Positions 35,376 to 45,885 of a stretch of DNA of 64,000 nt are shown in pieces (position 1 is the stretch's first letter; every line of letters begins with the position of its first letter). Made by a program: the position numbers and the translations under genes. The stretch spans positions 1 through 64,000 of the forward strand of contig NZ_JAWLCI010000016.1 of assembly GCF_041687215.1 (NCBI RefSeq). The letters run 5' to 3'. The notes under the pieces were generated by a model, which did no database searches, was not told where the DNA came from, and saw only the letters and a list, made by a program, of their open reading frames with translations. Origin of the DNA: Mariniphaga sp041687215 (GTDB lineage Bacteria > Bacteroidota > Bacteroidia > Bacteroidales > Prolixibacteraceae).

Positions 35376-36032
35376 ATGGGCGAACTGACAAAAATGAAGA
35401 TTGTGGCCTACAAGGACCCCGATTTTTCGAGCCAGCTTGGAGAATATGATCTTTTGGTAAATCCGGAAAACTACAAATTTAAAAACGAGCAGCAATACGC
35501 CGTTACCGATACAGTAAACGGGTCCAGTGCACAAACGGTAAAATATAAAGGCGGAGCTGCCGGACTGTTTGAGCTTGCTCTTTTTTTTGATGGAACAGGA
35601 GTAATCACTGACGAAAAGGTTGATGATCAAATTAAAAAAGCTAAAGATTTAGTTTATACCTACAACGGTGATATTCATGAACCCAATTACCTGAAAGTTT
35701 ACTGGGGAACGCAATCACTTTTCCAGGGGAGATTGAAATCGTGGAATGTAAATTACACCATGCTCGATATGGACGGCACTCCGTTGAGAGCCGAGGCAAC
35801 AATAGTAATTATTGCATCCGTCAGTGCAAAGAAGAAAGCCCTGGAGGAAAAGAAAAACTCTGCTGATTTAACCCATGTACGAACTGTTTTGGACGGCGAC
35901 CATCTGCCACTGATGTGTTACAGGATCTACGGAGACAGCAGCTATTACATAAAAGTGGCGCAACACAATGAATTAACGCATTTCAGAGATTTAAAACCCG
36001 GAGATAAAATCATTTTTCCACCGGTAATTTAA
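35376..36032 (+). CDS. eCIS LysM-containing tube-initiator/hub protein (Pvc7-like)
   Basis: 218 residues from the ATG at 35376; a TTG two codons earlier is less likely. The N-terminal part resembles the gp53/Afp7 fold (YDLLVNPENYKFKNEQQYAV; DGTGVI). The C-terminal 50 residues are a LysM-like module (MCYRIYGDSSYYIKVAQHNELTHFRDLKPGDKIIFP). In Afp/PVC this protein links the tube to the baseplate. It is tightly packed in the operon, five bases before the spike gene. Confidence 0.85.
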   Translation: MGELTKMKIVAYKDPDFSSQLGEYDLLVNPENYKFKNEQQYAVTDTVNGSSAQTVKYKGGAAGLFELALFFDGTGVITDEKVDDQIKKAKDLVYTYNGDIHEPNYLKVYWGTQSLFQGRLKSWNVNYTMLDMDGTPLRAEATIVIIASVSAKKKALEEKKNSADLTHVRTVLDGDHLPLMCYRIYGDSSYYIKVAQHNELTHFRDLKPGDKIIFPPVI

Positions 36033-36037
36033 AATTC

Positions 36038-37831
36038 ATGGCAAAAGTATTACAACAGCAAGACGGTGTGGTGAGCTTTGATATTTTTATCAACGGCTCG
36101 AAAATAAAGGATGTGGTTGAAATTCTGGAAATTTCCGTTCAAATGGAGGTGAACAGAATTGCTTCAGCTACTATTCTGATGGTGGACGGCGGTGTAATCG
36201 GCCTTGCCAATGAACCTTATGAAAACAGTGAAGGCAAGGATTTTATTCCGGGAAATAAAATAAAAATCTCGTTGGGTTATAACGACAAAAAAGAAACAGT
36301 ATTTGAAGGAATTGTTGTTTCGCAGGGGCTTTCGGTGAAAAACGGCCAATCGCAACTTTTGGTTACCTGCAAAGACAAGGCAGTAAAAATGACGAAAGGA
36401 CGGTTTAATGCACTTTTTTCAGAACAAAAAGATTCAGATGCCATAACAAGTATTGCAGGAAATTACGGTCTTCAAACTGAAATAGAATCTACAACCCAAC
36501 AATCTACACTAATGCAATACAATTGCAGCGACTGGGATTTTGTAGTTACTCGTGCTGAATCGAACAATATGATTGTGCTGACAGATAAAAACAAACTCAT
36601 TGTAAAAAAAATCGATTTCAGCGCTTCTCCCAAATATGAAATCAATGCATCCCAATTCATTATTGATGTTGATTTGAATCTTGACAGTGAAAATATTCCG
36701 GAATCTTTTGAGTTAACTGCCTGGGATATCAAAGAACAAAAAGAAATTAAGGAATCGGTTTCACTTTCTGAGGGGCCTTCGCAGGGAAATATTTCGGCCA
36801 AAAAATTATCAGGTTCCGGCGTAAATGGAAAATCAAACCATTATTCTTCCGTTCCGCTTACTTCCGGTGAATTGAAATTATGGGGAGAAACGCTGGCAGA
36901 TAAAGCCGCTCTGAGCAAAATTCAGGGTAAAATTACCATCCCCGGAACATCCGGAATCCTGGCCGGAGATCTCATTTCCCTGGCAGGTTTTAGTGCACGG
37001 TTTAACGGAAATGCATTTGTTTCAAAAGTCAGTCATTTGGTTGAAGCCGGTGAATGGATTATAACGTTAAATATTGGAAGGTATCCGCAATGGCACGCCT
37101 CTTTGCCCGATGTTGAAGACAATTTTGCTTCGGGTTTGATACCGGCTGCTAATGGTGTTCAGATTGCAAAAGTTAAAAAGATACACGAAGATCCTGACGG
37201 AAACTATCGTGTGCTGGTTACTTTGCCATCGTTTACAGGAACTAACCAGGAAAATGGAATTTGGGCGCGCATGGCATTTCCTTATGCCTCAGCCGACTCC
37301 GGTTTCTTTTTCTTCCCGGAAATTAACGATGAAGTGATGCTGACTTTTATTAATAACGATCCGCGGTTCCCGGTGATTACAGGCGCTTTGTACAGCGGTA
37401 AAAACAAACCGATGGAAAATCCCGACGAAAAAAACCAGTTTAAATCCATTTTTACCAAATCAGGAATAAAAATCCGGTTTGATGATGAAGATAAAATCCT
37501 GGTTATTGAAACACCCGGTGGCAATTCGTTTACACTGGACGATGAAAATAAAAACATTAAGGTGGAAGACCTCAATAAAAATTCAATGCTGATGGATGAC
37601 AAAGGAATTACTTTGGACAGCCCCGGCGATATCAATCTGAAATCACAGGGGAATGTAAATATTGAAGCCACTTCGAATATTTCACTCAAGGCTACCTCCG
37701 ATTTAAAAGGAGAAGGTTTGAATATTGATATGAGTGCCCAAACCGGTTTTACTGCCAAAGGAAATGCAACTGCTGAAATTTCGGCTTCGGGTCAAACTAC
37801 TGTAAAAGGCGCCATGGTAATGATTAATTAA
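36038..37831 (+). CDS. eCIS spike protein, VgrG/Pvc8-like
   Basis: A 597-residue central spike. The N-terminal half has gp27-like hub domains (VEILEISVQMEVNRIASATILMVDGG). Residues of about 365-460 form the gp5/VgrG OB-fold (VLVTLPSFTGTNQENGIWARMAFPYA; GFFFFPEINDEVMLTFINNDPRFPVITGALY). The tail (about 480-597) is a repetitive triple-stranded beta-helix ending in TTVKGAMVMIN. It trimerises and is tipped by the PAAR protein encoded next. Confidence 0.93.
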   Translation: MAKVLQQQDGVVSFDIFINGSKIKDVVEILEISVQMEVNRIASATILMVDGGVIGLANEPYENSEGKDFIPGNKIKISLGYNDKKETVFEGIVVSQGLSVKNGQSQLLVTCKDKAVKMTKGRFNALFSEQKDSDAITSIAGNYGLQTEIESTTQQSTLMQYNCSDWDFVVTRAESNNMIVLTDKNKLIVKKIDFSASPKYEINASQFIIDVDLNLDSENIPESFELTAWDIKEQKEIKESVSLSEGPSQGNISAKKLSGSGVNGKSNHYSSVPLTSGELKLWGETLADKAALSKIQGKITIPGTSGILAGDLISLAGFSARFNGNAFVSKVSHLVEAGEWIITLNIGRYPQWHASLPDVEDNFASGLIPAANGVQIAKVKKIHEDPDGNYRVLVTLPSFTGTNQENGIWARMAFPYASADSGFFFFPEINDEVMLTFINNDPRFPVITGALYSGKNKPMENPDEKNQFKSIFTKSGIKIRFDDEDKILVIETPGGNSFTLDDENKNIKVEDLNKNSMLMDDKGITLDSPGDINLKSQGNVNIEATSNISLKATSDLKGEGLNIDMSAQTGFTAKGNATAEISASGQTTVKGAMVMIN

Positions 37832-37841
37832 AACTGAAAAT

Positions 37842-38141
37842 ATGGGATTAGCAGCCAGATTAACAGATATGCACACCTGCCCGATGCAAACACCGGGTTT
37901 GCCGCCCATTCCGCATGTGGGCGGACCCATTATCGGGCCCGGAGTGCCAACTGTAATGATTGGAAAAATGCCTGCTGCCGTTGTTGGCGACAGCCTGGTT
38001 TGTGTGGGCACGCCCGATTCTATTGTAAAAGGTTCGGCCACCGTTATGATTGGCGGAAAACCGGCGGCCCGGATGGGCGATACCACCGCACACGGAGGAA
38101 GCATTGTTTTAGGTTGTCCAACGGTAATGATTGGAGGATAA
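37842..38141 (+). CDS. eCIS PAAR-repeat spike tip (Pvc10-like)
   Basis: A 99-residue PAAR protein: AARLTDMHTCPM, VMIGKMPAAVVGDSLVC, VMIGGKPAARMGDTTAHGG. The spaced His and Cys residues are those that coordinate a metal at the tip of the cone. It sharpens the spike and can carry effectors. It lies 10 bases after the spike gene and three before gp25. Confidence 0.94.
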   Translation: MGLAARLTDMHTCPMQTPGLPPIPHVGGPIIGPGVPTVMIGKMPAAVVGDSLVCVGTPDSIVKGSATVMIGGKPAARMGDTTAHGGSIVLGCPTVMIGG

Positions 38142-38144
38142 TTT

Positions 38145-38558
38145 ATGAATAAAGAATACGATTCATTTTTAGGACGCGGATGGGCATTTCCCCCGGCATT
38201 TAATTACGACAGGGGAACTTTGGAAACGGTTGAAGATGAAGAAGACATTCGGCAAAGCATTCATCTGATACTGGGAACCATACCGGGCGAACGTGTGATG
38301 TTTCCTGGTTTCGGTTGCCCTATCAGAAAGTTTGTTTTCGAATCGAACGATCCTACACACATCAGAATGTTAAAAGATGCCGTTTACGATGCCCTGCTTT
38401 ACAACGAACCAAGAATAAAAGTTGAAACGATTGAAATTAAGGATGAAACGTTGGATAAGGGAAAGATTCTCATTCACATTTATTATACGGTGATTATCAC
38501 CAACACGAGAAATAATATGGTATTCCCGTTTTATTTTAAGGAAGGAACAAATCTTTAG
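38145..38558 (+). CDS. eCIS baseplate protein gp25/Pvc9-like
   Basis: A 137-residue GPW/gp25 family baseplate protein with LGRGWAFPPAF, IRQSIHLILGTIPGERVMFPGFGCPIRKFVFE and a C-terminal beta-strand tail. The EPR-like core (NEPRIKVETIEI) is conserved in the family. It nucleates the sheath on the baseplate. Confidence 0.93.
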   Translation: MNKEYDSFLGRGWAFPPAFNYDRGTLETVEDEEDIRQSIHLILGTIPGERVMFPGFGCPIRKFVFESNDPTHIRMLKDAVYDALLYNEPRIKVETIEIKDETLDKGKILIHIYYTVIITNTRNNMVFPFYFKEGTNL

Positions 38559-38590
38559 AAGCGCTAACTGATTGAAAATATTGTAATTGT

Positions 38591-41500
38591 ATGAATAAAG
38601 GAACAAGTCAGAAATCAAGGAAAAATATTGCTTTAAATCCTGGATATATTTCAGTCGATGAAAGATCGATGCTGGATTTGGTGCAGTTTACGCTGAATTT
38701 TTCCCAAAATCTGAACTTCTATAATTTTCATAATAAAGTAATTGATAACTGGAAGTCTTTTTTACTAAACGATTCGGCTTTTATTTTGGCATCCATTGCC
38801 TCAACCGATACCGGCAAATTCAAAAAAGATTTTAATGAATTGGAATCCCGGCCTGATGATTCTGATGAAAAAGGGCGCATAAAAAATGCAACCAGTCAAA
38901 TTTACACGGTTATAACCAATTGGGCTGAAATGCTGAAGCGGTCAAATTATGAAGGGATTCTTTTAAATGAAATGGAAAAGCTTTTACAATCCGCTTCACT
39001 GAAAACTTCCCTTCAGGAAAGCAGCAATCAAATTCAGGTATTAAAAGAGAATTACGATAACATTTTCGGGAACCTGGTTTTCATTCGGGAAAAAGCAGCC
39101 AAACATTTCGAAGAAGAATTATTCAAATCCAGCCATCATCCGCATGTGGGATTGCTTCTGGCTTTTTTAAAGCTGTTTGAAAATTTGCAACTCGATATAA
39201 ACACCATTACAAAAAAACACCTGGATTATTACTACCGCGATATTCTTCAGCAAAAAAGGAAAAAACTGAAGTCCCATTCGGCGATGATTGCAATTCATTT
39301 GCAGCCGGGAATGGAAGAGTTGGAAATAAACGAAGGCGATATTTTTAATTTTAGTTTTGAAGAAGAACAGCAGGTTGTTTTTAAAGCCTCGTCGAATACC
39401 CAGATAAATAACGCAAAAATTGCAGAAATTAAAACGCTGTTTAAAAGCGATTATTACCCGTTTGGAAATAAAATAGATGACGAGGATTTCTCTATTGACA
39501 TCCTTTACGAAAACAATATTTTGCCAACACAAACAAACCGTTCAGATTCAGGATTAAAACAAACCGAAGATTTTCCGTCAACATTTGGTGAGGAAAAACC
39601 AGGCCATCTTTTATCAGAAGGCAGTGTGAAGCTGAGTGAAGTCGGGTTTTTAGTTAGTTCGCCGTCTTTGATTCTCGAAAAAGGAAGACAAACTATTCAT
39701 CTGACGTTTAAAATAACTCCCGATTCCTACAATGAATCCAAGTCATTGTTTGACAGTTTGTTGTATCAGGAAATTGAACAGAAAAACAGGTCTTCCTCCG
39801 ATAAGGAAAAATTCAGAAACAGAGTGGTTTCCCAATTTTTTTCCGATTCGTTTTTGATTTATATAACTGATATAGAAGGGTGGAAACAAATTGAACATTC
39901 AAAATCCGGAATAAATTCCGAAGATCATACGTTGCGAATTGATATTCCACTTAATGAACAGAACGATTCACTCGTTCCCTTCGATAAGGAAATACATGAA
40001 GGTGATTACAAAACCAACTGGCCATGCATAAAATTAATTCTGAATAACGATGCCCAGTACCATCCTTACAGGATTTTAAAAAATATAATTATCGAAGAAA
40101 TCAACATCAAAGCTACGGTTTTGGATGTGAGTAATTTAACCTTATCCAATTCAGCAGGAAATCTCGACACGTCCATCCCGTTTACCCCGTTTGGTCCTTC
40201 ACCGGTGGTTGGTTCATTCTTACGCATTCAAAATCCGTTGATTCTGCAAAAAAATCTGTCTCACCTTAAATTTAATATAAGCTGGCTTGGCCTTCCTCAG
40301 GAAAGAGGCGGATTTAGCGGTTATTTCAGGGCTTACCCAAAACCTCCCAGAAACGATGATTATAAAGCATTAATTATTCAAAATAAAAACAGCATTAGTA
40401 CCGGTGAAATTCAGAATCAGCAGGTTATTGAACTTTTTGAAACCAAAGGTGATTTTCTTACCAATGAGAAAGAGATAACGGTTAACCTCGAAAATTTCAG
40501 GTTTAAAAACCAGGCGTCTCTGCAGCCAAATGAAACGGATAAAAATGCTACCCAGTTGTATATGGTATTAAAAAGTCCTGATTTTGCTTTTGGCCATCAG
40601 ATTTTTTCTGAAATTTATGCCAAAGCTGCTTTGAAAATGAGCAGGTTCAGGAAAAAAAACATTGATCTTCCAAGTCAGCCTTATACCCCGGTGATCGAGC
40701 GTCTTTCGGTTAATTACACAAATATTTCCCGCGAAGTGATGCTTCGTAAACAGGAAGATACGACAAGCGACATCAAATTAATCCATATTTATCCGTTCGG
40801 CCATGTTCAGGTTTTTCCGGGGCCGGTCAGAAACAGGAATTTTCTTCTCCCCCGGATTAATCACAAAGGGAACCTCTGTATCGGACTTACACAAATAAAA
40901 GCAGGGAACATGGTAAGTATTGGTTTTGAACTGGTTCCGGCTGTTTATGAGCACACGATTATAAATGTACCAAAAGTTAATTGGCAGTATTTGTTGAACA
41001 ACGAATGGGAACCATTTGATGGCTTGATGCTGGAAGATGGAACGAACGGTTTGATTCGGTCGGGAGTAATTAAAATCAGAATTCCTGAATTCGTTCAGTA
41101 CAACAACACCCGCCTTCCGCAGGGAAAATTTTGGATAAGAGCAGTTTATGATGGAAAAGAAACGCTGAATTCAAGAATAAAAAATGTGTTTACGCAGGCT
41201 GTAGCAGTTTCATCATCCGATGAGGTTGACGAATCACTTTTATCAAACGAAAAAGCGTTGAAAATCAAAAAAATCAGTTCCGGTTCAAAAAAAGGCATCC
41301 TTGAAATTACCGGCCCGGTTGCATTGAAATTAAACGAATTGACAGAAAATGTTGATTCATTTTACAGCCGGATTAGCGAACAATTACGCCATAAAAACAG
41401 GGTAGTTACCAACTGGGATGTGGAACGTATTGTTCTTGACCGGTTTAATCAAATTGAAAAAGTGCGGGTTTACGGGAGAAACAGTCACCCGAAGGAATTG

Positions 41501-42115
41501 GTAAAAGGGAGCAATTTGCAGATTGTTTTGATTCCCAAAATAAGTTTGAGTGAGGGGAAAAAACTCCAAACCACCAAAATTGATTTTAGCACCCTCCTTG
41601 AAGTGAAAGAATACATTTCTCAGTTTGTTTCCCCTTACTTGAACATCGAAGTTTCAAATCCGGTGTACGAACAAATAAAAGTAAGGTGCAGTGTTAAATT
41701 TAATGATATTCACAAAAGCGGCTATTGCAAAAATTTGCTGAACAATGAGTTAATCAGCTTTTTATCTCCTGGCATTGAAACCGAAATGATTGAAAAGGGC
41801 TTTGATGAATCTTTTTCCAAATCAGAAATTCTGAATTTTATAGAAAGCAGGTCTTACGTAGATTTTGTTACTGAATTTTCGGTTTTGCAACTTGTTGAAG
41901 TGCAGGGAAATTATAAAATCATCGACACGGCAAAAATTCAGAAAATAAATGAACTTCGAACCATTTCGGCTTATGCCATTCTGACTTCGGCTCCCGAGCA
42001 CCAGATTGAAATTGTTGAAAATGAAAAAACAATATCACCTGAAATATCAGGTATTGGTGATTTAACCATTGGGGCAGACTTTGTAATCAGCGATAATTCA
42101 GGCAATTATTATTAA
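38591..42115 (+). CDS. eCIS baseplate wedge protein Pvc11/Afp11-like (gpJ family)
   Basis: A 1174-residue protein in the position and size of Afp11/Pvc11. The C-terminal region shows the baseplate-J pattern (FYSRISEQLRHKNRVVTNWDVERIVLDRFNQIEKVRVYGRN, then EVKEYISQFVSPYLNIEVSNPVYEQIKVRCSVKF). The large N-terminal part is specific to these systems. It forms the wedges around the hub. The following genes are packed 9-11 bases apart. Confidence 0.88.
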   Translation: MNKGTSQKSRKNIALNPGYISVDERSMLDLVQFTLNFSQNLNFYNFHNKVIDNWKSFLLNDSAFILASIASTDTGKFKKDFNELESRPDDSDEKGRIKNATSQIYTVITNWAEMLKRSNYEGILLNEMEKLLQSASLKTSLQESSNQIQVLKENYDNIFGNLVFIREKAAKHFEEELFKSSHHPHVGLLLAFLKLFENLQLDINTITKKHLDYYYRDILQQKRKKLKSHSAMIAIHLQPGMEELEINEGDIFNFSFEEEQQVVFKASSNTQINNAKIAEIKTLFKSDYYPFGNKIDDEDFSIDILYENNILPTQTNRSDSGLKQTEDFPSTFGEEKPGHLLSEGSVKLSEVGFLVSSPSLILEKGRQTIHLTFKITPDSYNESKSLFDSLLYQEIEQKNRSSSDKEKFRNRVVSQFFSDSFLIYITDIEGWKQIEHSKSGINSEDHTLRIDIPLNEQNDSLVPFDKEIHEGDYKTNWPCIKLILNNDAQYHPYRILKNIIIEEINIKATVLDVSNLTLSNSAGNLDTSIPFTPFGPSPVVGSFLRIQNPLILQKNLSHLKFNISWLGLPQERGGFSGYFRAYPKPPRNDDYKALIIQNKNSISTGEIQNQQVIELFETKGDFLTNEKEITVNLENFRFKNQASLQPNETDKNATQLYMVLKSPDFAFGHQIFSEIYAKAALKMSRFRKKNIDLPSQPYTPVIERLSVNYTNISREVMLRKQEDTTSDIKLIHIYPFGHVQVFPGPVRNRNFLLPRINHKGNLCIGLTQIKAGNMVSIGFELVPAVYEHTIINVPKVNWQYLLNNEWEPFDGLMLEDGTNGLIRSGVIKIRIPEFVQYNNTRLPQGKFWIRAVYDGKETLNSRIKNVFTQAVAVSSSDEVDESLLSNEKALKIKKISSGSKKGILEITGPVALKLNELTENVDSFYSRISEQLRHKNRVVTNWDVERIVLDRFNQIEKVRVYGRNSHPKELVKGSNLQIVLIPKISLSEGKKLQTTKIDFSTLLEVKEYISQFVSPYLNIEVSNPVYEQIKVRCSVKFNDIHKSGYCKNLLNNELISFLSPGIETEMIEKGFDESFSKSEILNFIESRSYVDFVTEFSVLQLVEVQGNYKIIDTAKIQKINELRTISAYAILTSAPEHQIEIVENEKTISPEISGIGDLTIGADFVISDNSGNYY

Positions 42116-42124
42116 TAAAACGCA

Positions 42125-42979
42125 ATGAGAAACCAAAAAAATATAACCGACAGGAACCAACTCAAATCCTTTTTTAAAAAGGGTAATCTGCCCAACGAAA
42201 GTGCATTTGAAAAGTTGATTGATTCCACATTCAACATTGCCGAAGATAAACTGGATATTAACGAGGATGGGATAATGATTTATCCCTCGGATAACGGTCA
42301 GGAAAAACTGCTGAGTTTTTTTGAAGATAAAGATGATTCTGAAGCCACCTGGACACTTTTTGTCTCGAAAAAGAAAGATGGCGGGATTTATATTCAAAAA
42401 ACAGGCGAACAGGAAAATACCGATCAGCCGGCGGTTTTTATTCAGAAAAATGAAGGGAAAGTGGGGTTGGGAACCAACTCTCCGGCTCAAAAACTCGATG
42501 TAAAAGGTATTGTTTCCTCCGAAGGACGTGTTGGAAACTACCGCGAAGGCGAACTGGATGCCGATGGAACCTGGCAAAATATCTTTACCGACAAACCTTT
42601 AACCGGCAGCAACGCTTTTGAAATTATGGCCTATGCGGAAGGAGATCAGGGCGATGGAAAGTATGCTTTAATGCACGCAATTGCCATCAGCACTTACGGA
42701 AATTCGCGTCCAAAAATTACAAAAACAAGCGCCTGTTACGGTAAAAAGTGGAATAGAATTGATATCCGGTGGGTTTCAAAACCATCCCAAATTACAGAGC
42801 AGCCTGATGAAGACGAAAAAAAGTTTTTCGACCTGGCCAAATGGTGGAAAACATTCAGGGAACCCAAAGATCCGTTTAAATACAATCTGCAATTAAAAAC
42901 AAAAAGTAATTACGGAGATGGGAAAAAGATACGGTATAAAGTTTCGGTTCTGTGGAACGACAGCTTTTTAATAAAATAG
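42125..42979 (+). CDS. Fibre-like eCIS protein with GLGTNSPAQKLDVKG motif
   Basis: A 284-residue protein. Residues of about 5-35 (DRNQLKSFFKKGNLPNESAFEKLIDS) are a helical attachment region. Residues of about 114-135 contain VGLGTNSPAQKLDVKGIVSS, the loop pattern typical of tail-fibre and tailspike repeats in Bacteroidetes. The C-terminal domain is beta-rich (AYAEGDQGDGKYALMHAIAIS). It sits between two baseplate genes, so I propose a fibre or baseplate-rim protein that may bind target cells. No named family is certain. Confidence 0.65.
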   Translation: MRNQKNITDRNQLKSFFKKGNLPNESAFEKLIDSTFNIAEDKLDINEDGIMIYPSDNGQEKLLSFFEDKDDSEATWTLFVSKKKDGGIYIQKTGEQENTDQPAVFIQKNEGKVGLGTNSPAQKLDVKGIVSSEGRVGNYREGELDADGTWQNIFTDKPLTGSNAFEIMAYAEGDQGDGKYALMHAIAISTYGNSRPKITKTSACYGKKWNRIDIRWVSKPSQITEQPDEDEKKFFDLAKWWKTFREPKDPFKYNLQLKTKSNYGDGKKIRYKVSVLWNDSFLIK

Positions 42980-42990
42980 AAAAACAAACA

Positions 42991-45885
42991 ATGAAACAAT
43001 CTGCCAGTTTCTCAGGAAATGAAGTTGAAAGCGTGAGTCTGGATTTTTCAGAACTGCGCGAAAGAGGCCTGGAATACATTCAGAAGCTGAGTGGCGACGT
43101 TTGGACGGATTACAACTCACACGACCCTGGCGTTACCATACTGGAACAGTTGTGTTATGCCCTCACCGATATTGCCTACCGTACGTCTTTGCCGGTTAAC
43201 GATCTTCTGATTCCCGGCGAAAAATTGCCGGTTGATGCAAAACGCAATGCCTTTTTCTCCCCTTCTGCCATTTTTAGTTCACATCCGGTTACCATTCAGG
43301 ATTACCGGAAAATGATAATCGATCATTTCGAAGAAATTCAAAATGTGTGGATTACGACCAAAGGGGACAAAGGTTATCAGGAAGAATTAAGAGGTTTAAA
43401 TGAAGTTGAAATTTTGCCCCGGCTAAGTTTTCTGAATATTTTCAAATCTGACTCCGAAAGAAGGGACTCGTTTTTTAACGAAGTCAACACGTTTTTAAAT
43501 GAAAACCGGAACCTGGGAGAAAAATTTGTAGCGGCAAAAATACTGGAACCGCAGTTTATTCAGATTGAATTTGATATCCACATCAACGAAAATGCAAATT
43601 TGGATGAAACCCTGGCCGGTGTCTTTCTGAAATTGTTCGAATACGTTTATTGCCCGGTGCAATCATCTAGCTACACCGAAATGGTTGAAGAAGAAATGAG
43701 TATGGAGGAAATTTTTGCCGGGCCGCGTTTAAAAAGAGGGTTTATAAAAGGCGAAATTCCGAATAAAAGGCTCAATGTAATTCAGGTTGATGAACTTCAA
43801 AAGTTAATTTCAAAAGTTGAAGGAATTAACCAATGCAAAGTTTATTGCATTGATTACGAAGGAAATAAACTGCCGAAAATTTTTGCGGGGAAAGGCAAAT
43901 TTTTTCATCTGCTGGTGGATGACGATTCGGAAAGCAGTGCTGAAAAACGGTTTGACTCCATTTATTCCAACATGAACGTGTTTGTGAAACAAAAAAGGCA
44001 TTCGTCTGTAAATAAGCAGAAAATAAATCATTTGTTTTTGGAAACCTGGGCGAAAAAGTTCAGAGGATATTCTTTGGAAATTTCCGGAGAGGATTTTTTT
44101 CGAAAAAAACTAAACGGAAAATCCCGAAACCTGAGCCGGTATTTTTCTGTGCAAAAACATTTTCCGGTAATTTACGGAATAGGAGAAGAAGGAATTTCGA
44201 AAAATGAACCCGTTGAGCGGCATGCCAAAGCAAATCAGCTAAAAGCATATCTGATGCTGGCCGAACAACATCTTGCCAATCATCTTTCGCAACTCGGAAA
44301 CCTGAATGAGTTTTTTAACATCGATTTTGAAAACGGCCAACAGAAAACATACTTTTCCCAACGATTGAGCTCAGTTCCAGGTGTGGAAAATCTTTTGGCT
44401 GAAAATGAGTTGTTTCCCGAATCGGAATTTGAACCTGAACATGTTTTTTACGACCGGAAGAACCGGATTTACGATCACCTGCTGGCACGGTTCGGAGAAG
44501 ATTTGAACGATATTCCCTGGCAAATTTCTCTGCGTTTAAACCTGATAAAAACAGAAAATGAATTTCACCGGATTGTGCTCCGGCAAAAGTCTGAGTTTTT
44601 AAAACAGTTGGAAAATTTGAGTTACAACAGAACAAAAGGGGAGTCATTATTTCTTCAAAATGAGGAAGATGTGGTGAGGAATCCTTCCGGTTTGGAGCAG
44701 ATTATTCTGGCAAAAACCGGAATTCCATCTACAGGAAAAAAATCGCTGATACCGGATTTTGGCGGATTAGATTCGGATTTATCGAAGTACAAGGAAGAAA
44801 TCTTCGAGGTAAAAAAAGACCTTGAAACAGCCTACCGACCGCTTCATACCAGTGAAATAAATACATGGAAAACCAAACCGGCAACAGGAAATATTCCCAA
44901 TGCCATGTTTGGCGAGATTGGAAATAAAAAGTTGTTTAAAGAGACCCTGAATGTTGAAAATTACCGTCTATCCAAATCTGAATCTGATTCAGAAAATGTC
45001 CGGGTTATTTTTCAGAGGGAACCGAATAAATGGGTGAGTTTATTCGAATGTTCTGACGAAGAAAATGCCGTTCAAAACATTTTCGAGATTATTGACTTTT
45101 TTGCTGAAAAGAACAATCAATCAGAAGGTTTCTATCTGGTTGATCACATTCAGCTAAACGATTTTTTAGTGAGCGGGTATTACGGATTTTGTTTCCTGGA
45201 TGAATACGGAAATCCTTTGGTTCAAACTTCAGAAAATGAGTCGTGGTGCCTGACGGAAGCCGAAAGAAACAACAGGGTTGCAGCATTTTTTAGAGATGGA
45301 ATGTCTGAAAATTCATGGCATCCGGAAGGCGGAAAATGGGTGTTTAAAAATGACAAAGGACTTATTATAGCATCAATTGATTCAAAAGCAGAATATTTTA
45401 GCGACCTGCTCAAACAGGTAAATGGACTGATTCAACTTTTTGATAATTCGAAAGAGACGAATGGCAGATTGCGTCTCCGGGAGGTGGAAAAAATTCGCCT
45501 GAAAGGAAGTATGGAAGCCAGGAACAGGAATTTCGGACAACGCCGGCTGGTCTTTCAGCGAAAACTTTTTTCCGGAGAAATTGTCAGTGAAGATTTTTTC
45601 GACCTACAGGTTTCCCTATTACTTCCCGACTGGCCTGCCCGGTTCCAGGAAGAAAGATTCAGAGAATATGTCAAAGATGTTTTTTTGGAAAGAATCCCGG
45701 CACATTTGAGCAATGAAATTTTGTGGCTGAATGTAAATGAAATGAAGTCATTTGAAAAAAAATACCACGCGTGGGAAAAACTGAAAGCCGGACAACAGAA
45801 TTTTGAAGAACCTTCGGATAGTTTGAAAAAGGCAGCTTTTGAAGTGTATCAGGAATTAATGAAACTAAAACAAAACAGGAAATAA
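42991..45885 (+). CDS. eCIS baseplate protein Pvc12/Afp12-like
   Basis: 964 residues from the ATG at 42991 (MKQSASFSGNEVESVSLDF). The opening SLDFSELRERGLEYIQKLSGDVWTDYNSHDPGVTILEQLCYALTDIAYRT is characteristic of the second large baseplate protein of these clusters; only part of it is quoted in family models as the PGVTLLE...YAL pattern. It pairs with the Pvc11-like wedge protein. Its stop codon overlaps the tape-measure start (TAATG). Confidence 0.85.
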   Translation: MKQSASFSGNEVESVSLDFSELRERGLEYIQKLSGDVWTDYNSHDPGVTILEQLCYALTDIAYRTSLPVNDLLIPGEKLPVDAKRNAFFSPSAIFSSHPVTIQDYRKMIIDHFEEIQNVWITTKGDKGYQEELRGLNEVEILPRLSFLNIFKSDSERRDSFFNEVNTFLNENRNLGEKFVAAKILEPQFIQIEFDIHINENANLDETLAGVFLKLFEYVYCPVQSSSYTEMVEEEMSMEEIFAGPRLKRGFIKGEIPNKRLNVIQVDELQKLISKVEGINQCKVYCIDYEGNKLPKIFAGKGKFFHLLVDDDSESSAEKRFDSIYSNMNVFVKQKRHSSVNKQKINHLFLETWAKKFRGYSLEISGEDFFRKKLNGKSRNLSRYFSVQKHFPVIYGIGEEGISKNEPVERHAKANQLKAYLMLAEQHLANHLSQLGNLNEFFNIDFENGQQKTYFSQRLSSVPGVENLLAENELFPESEFEPEHVFYDRKNRIYDHLLARFGEDLNDIPWQISLRLNLIKTENEFHRIVLRQKSEFLKQLENLSYNRTKGESLFLQNEEDVVRNPSGLEQIILAKTGIPSTGKKSLIPDFGGLDSDLSKYKEEIFEVKKDLETAYRPLHTSEINTWKTKPATGNIPNAMFGEIGNKKLFKETLNVENYRLSKSESDSENVRVIFQREPNKWVSLFECSDEENAVQNIFEIIDFFAEKNNQSEGFYLVDHIQLNDFLVSGYYGFCFLDEYGNPLVQTSENESWCLTEAERNNRVAAFFRDGMSENSWHPEGGKWVFKNDKGLIIASIDSKAEYFSDLLKQVNGLIQLFDNSKETNGRLRLREVEKIRLKGSMEARNRNFGQRRLVFQRKLFSGEIVSEDFFDLQVSLLLPDWPARFQEERFREYVKDVFLERIPAHLSNEILWLNVNEMKSFEKKYHAWEKLKAGQQNFEEPSDSLKKAAFEVYQELMKLKQNRK

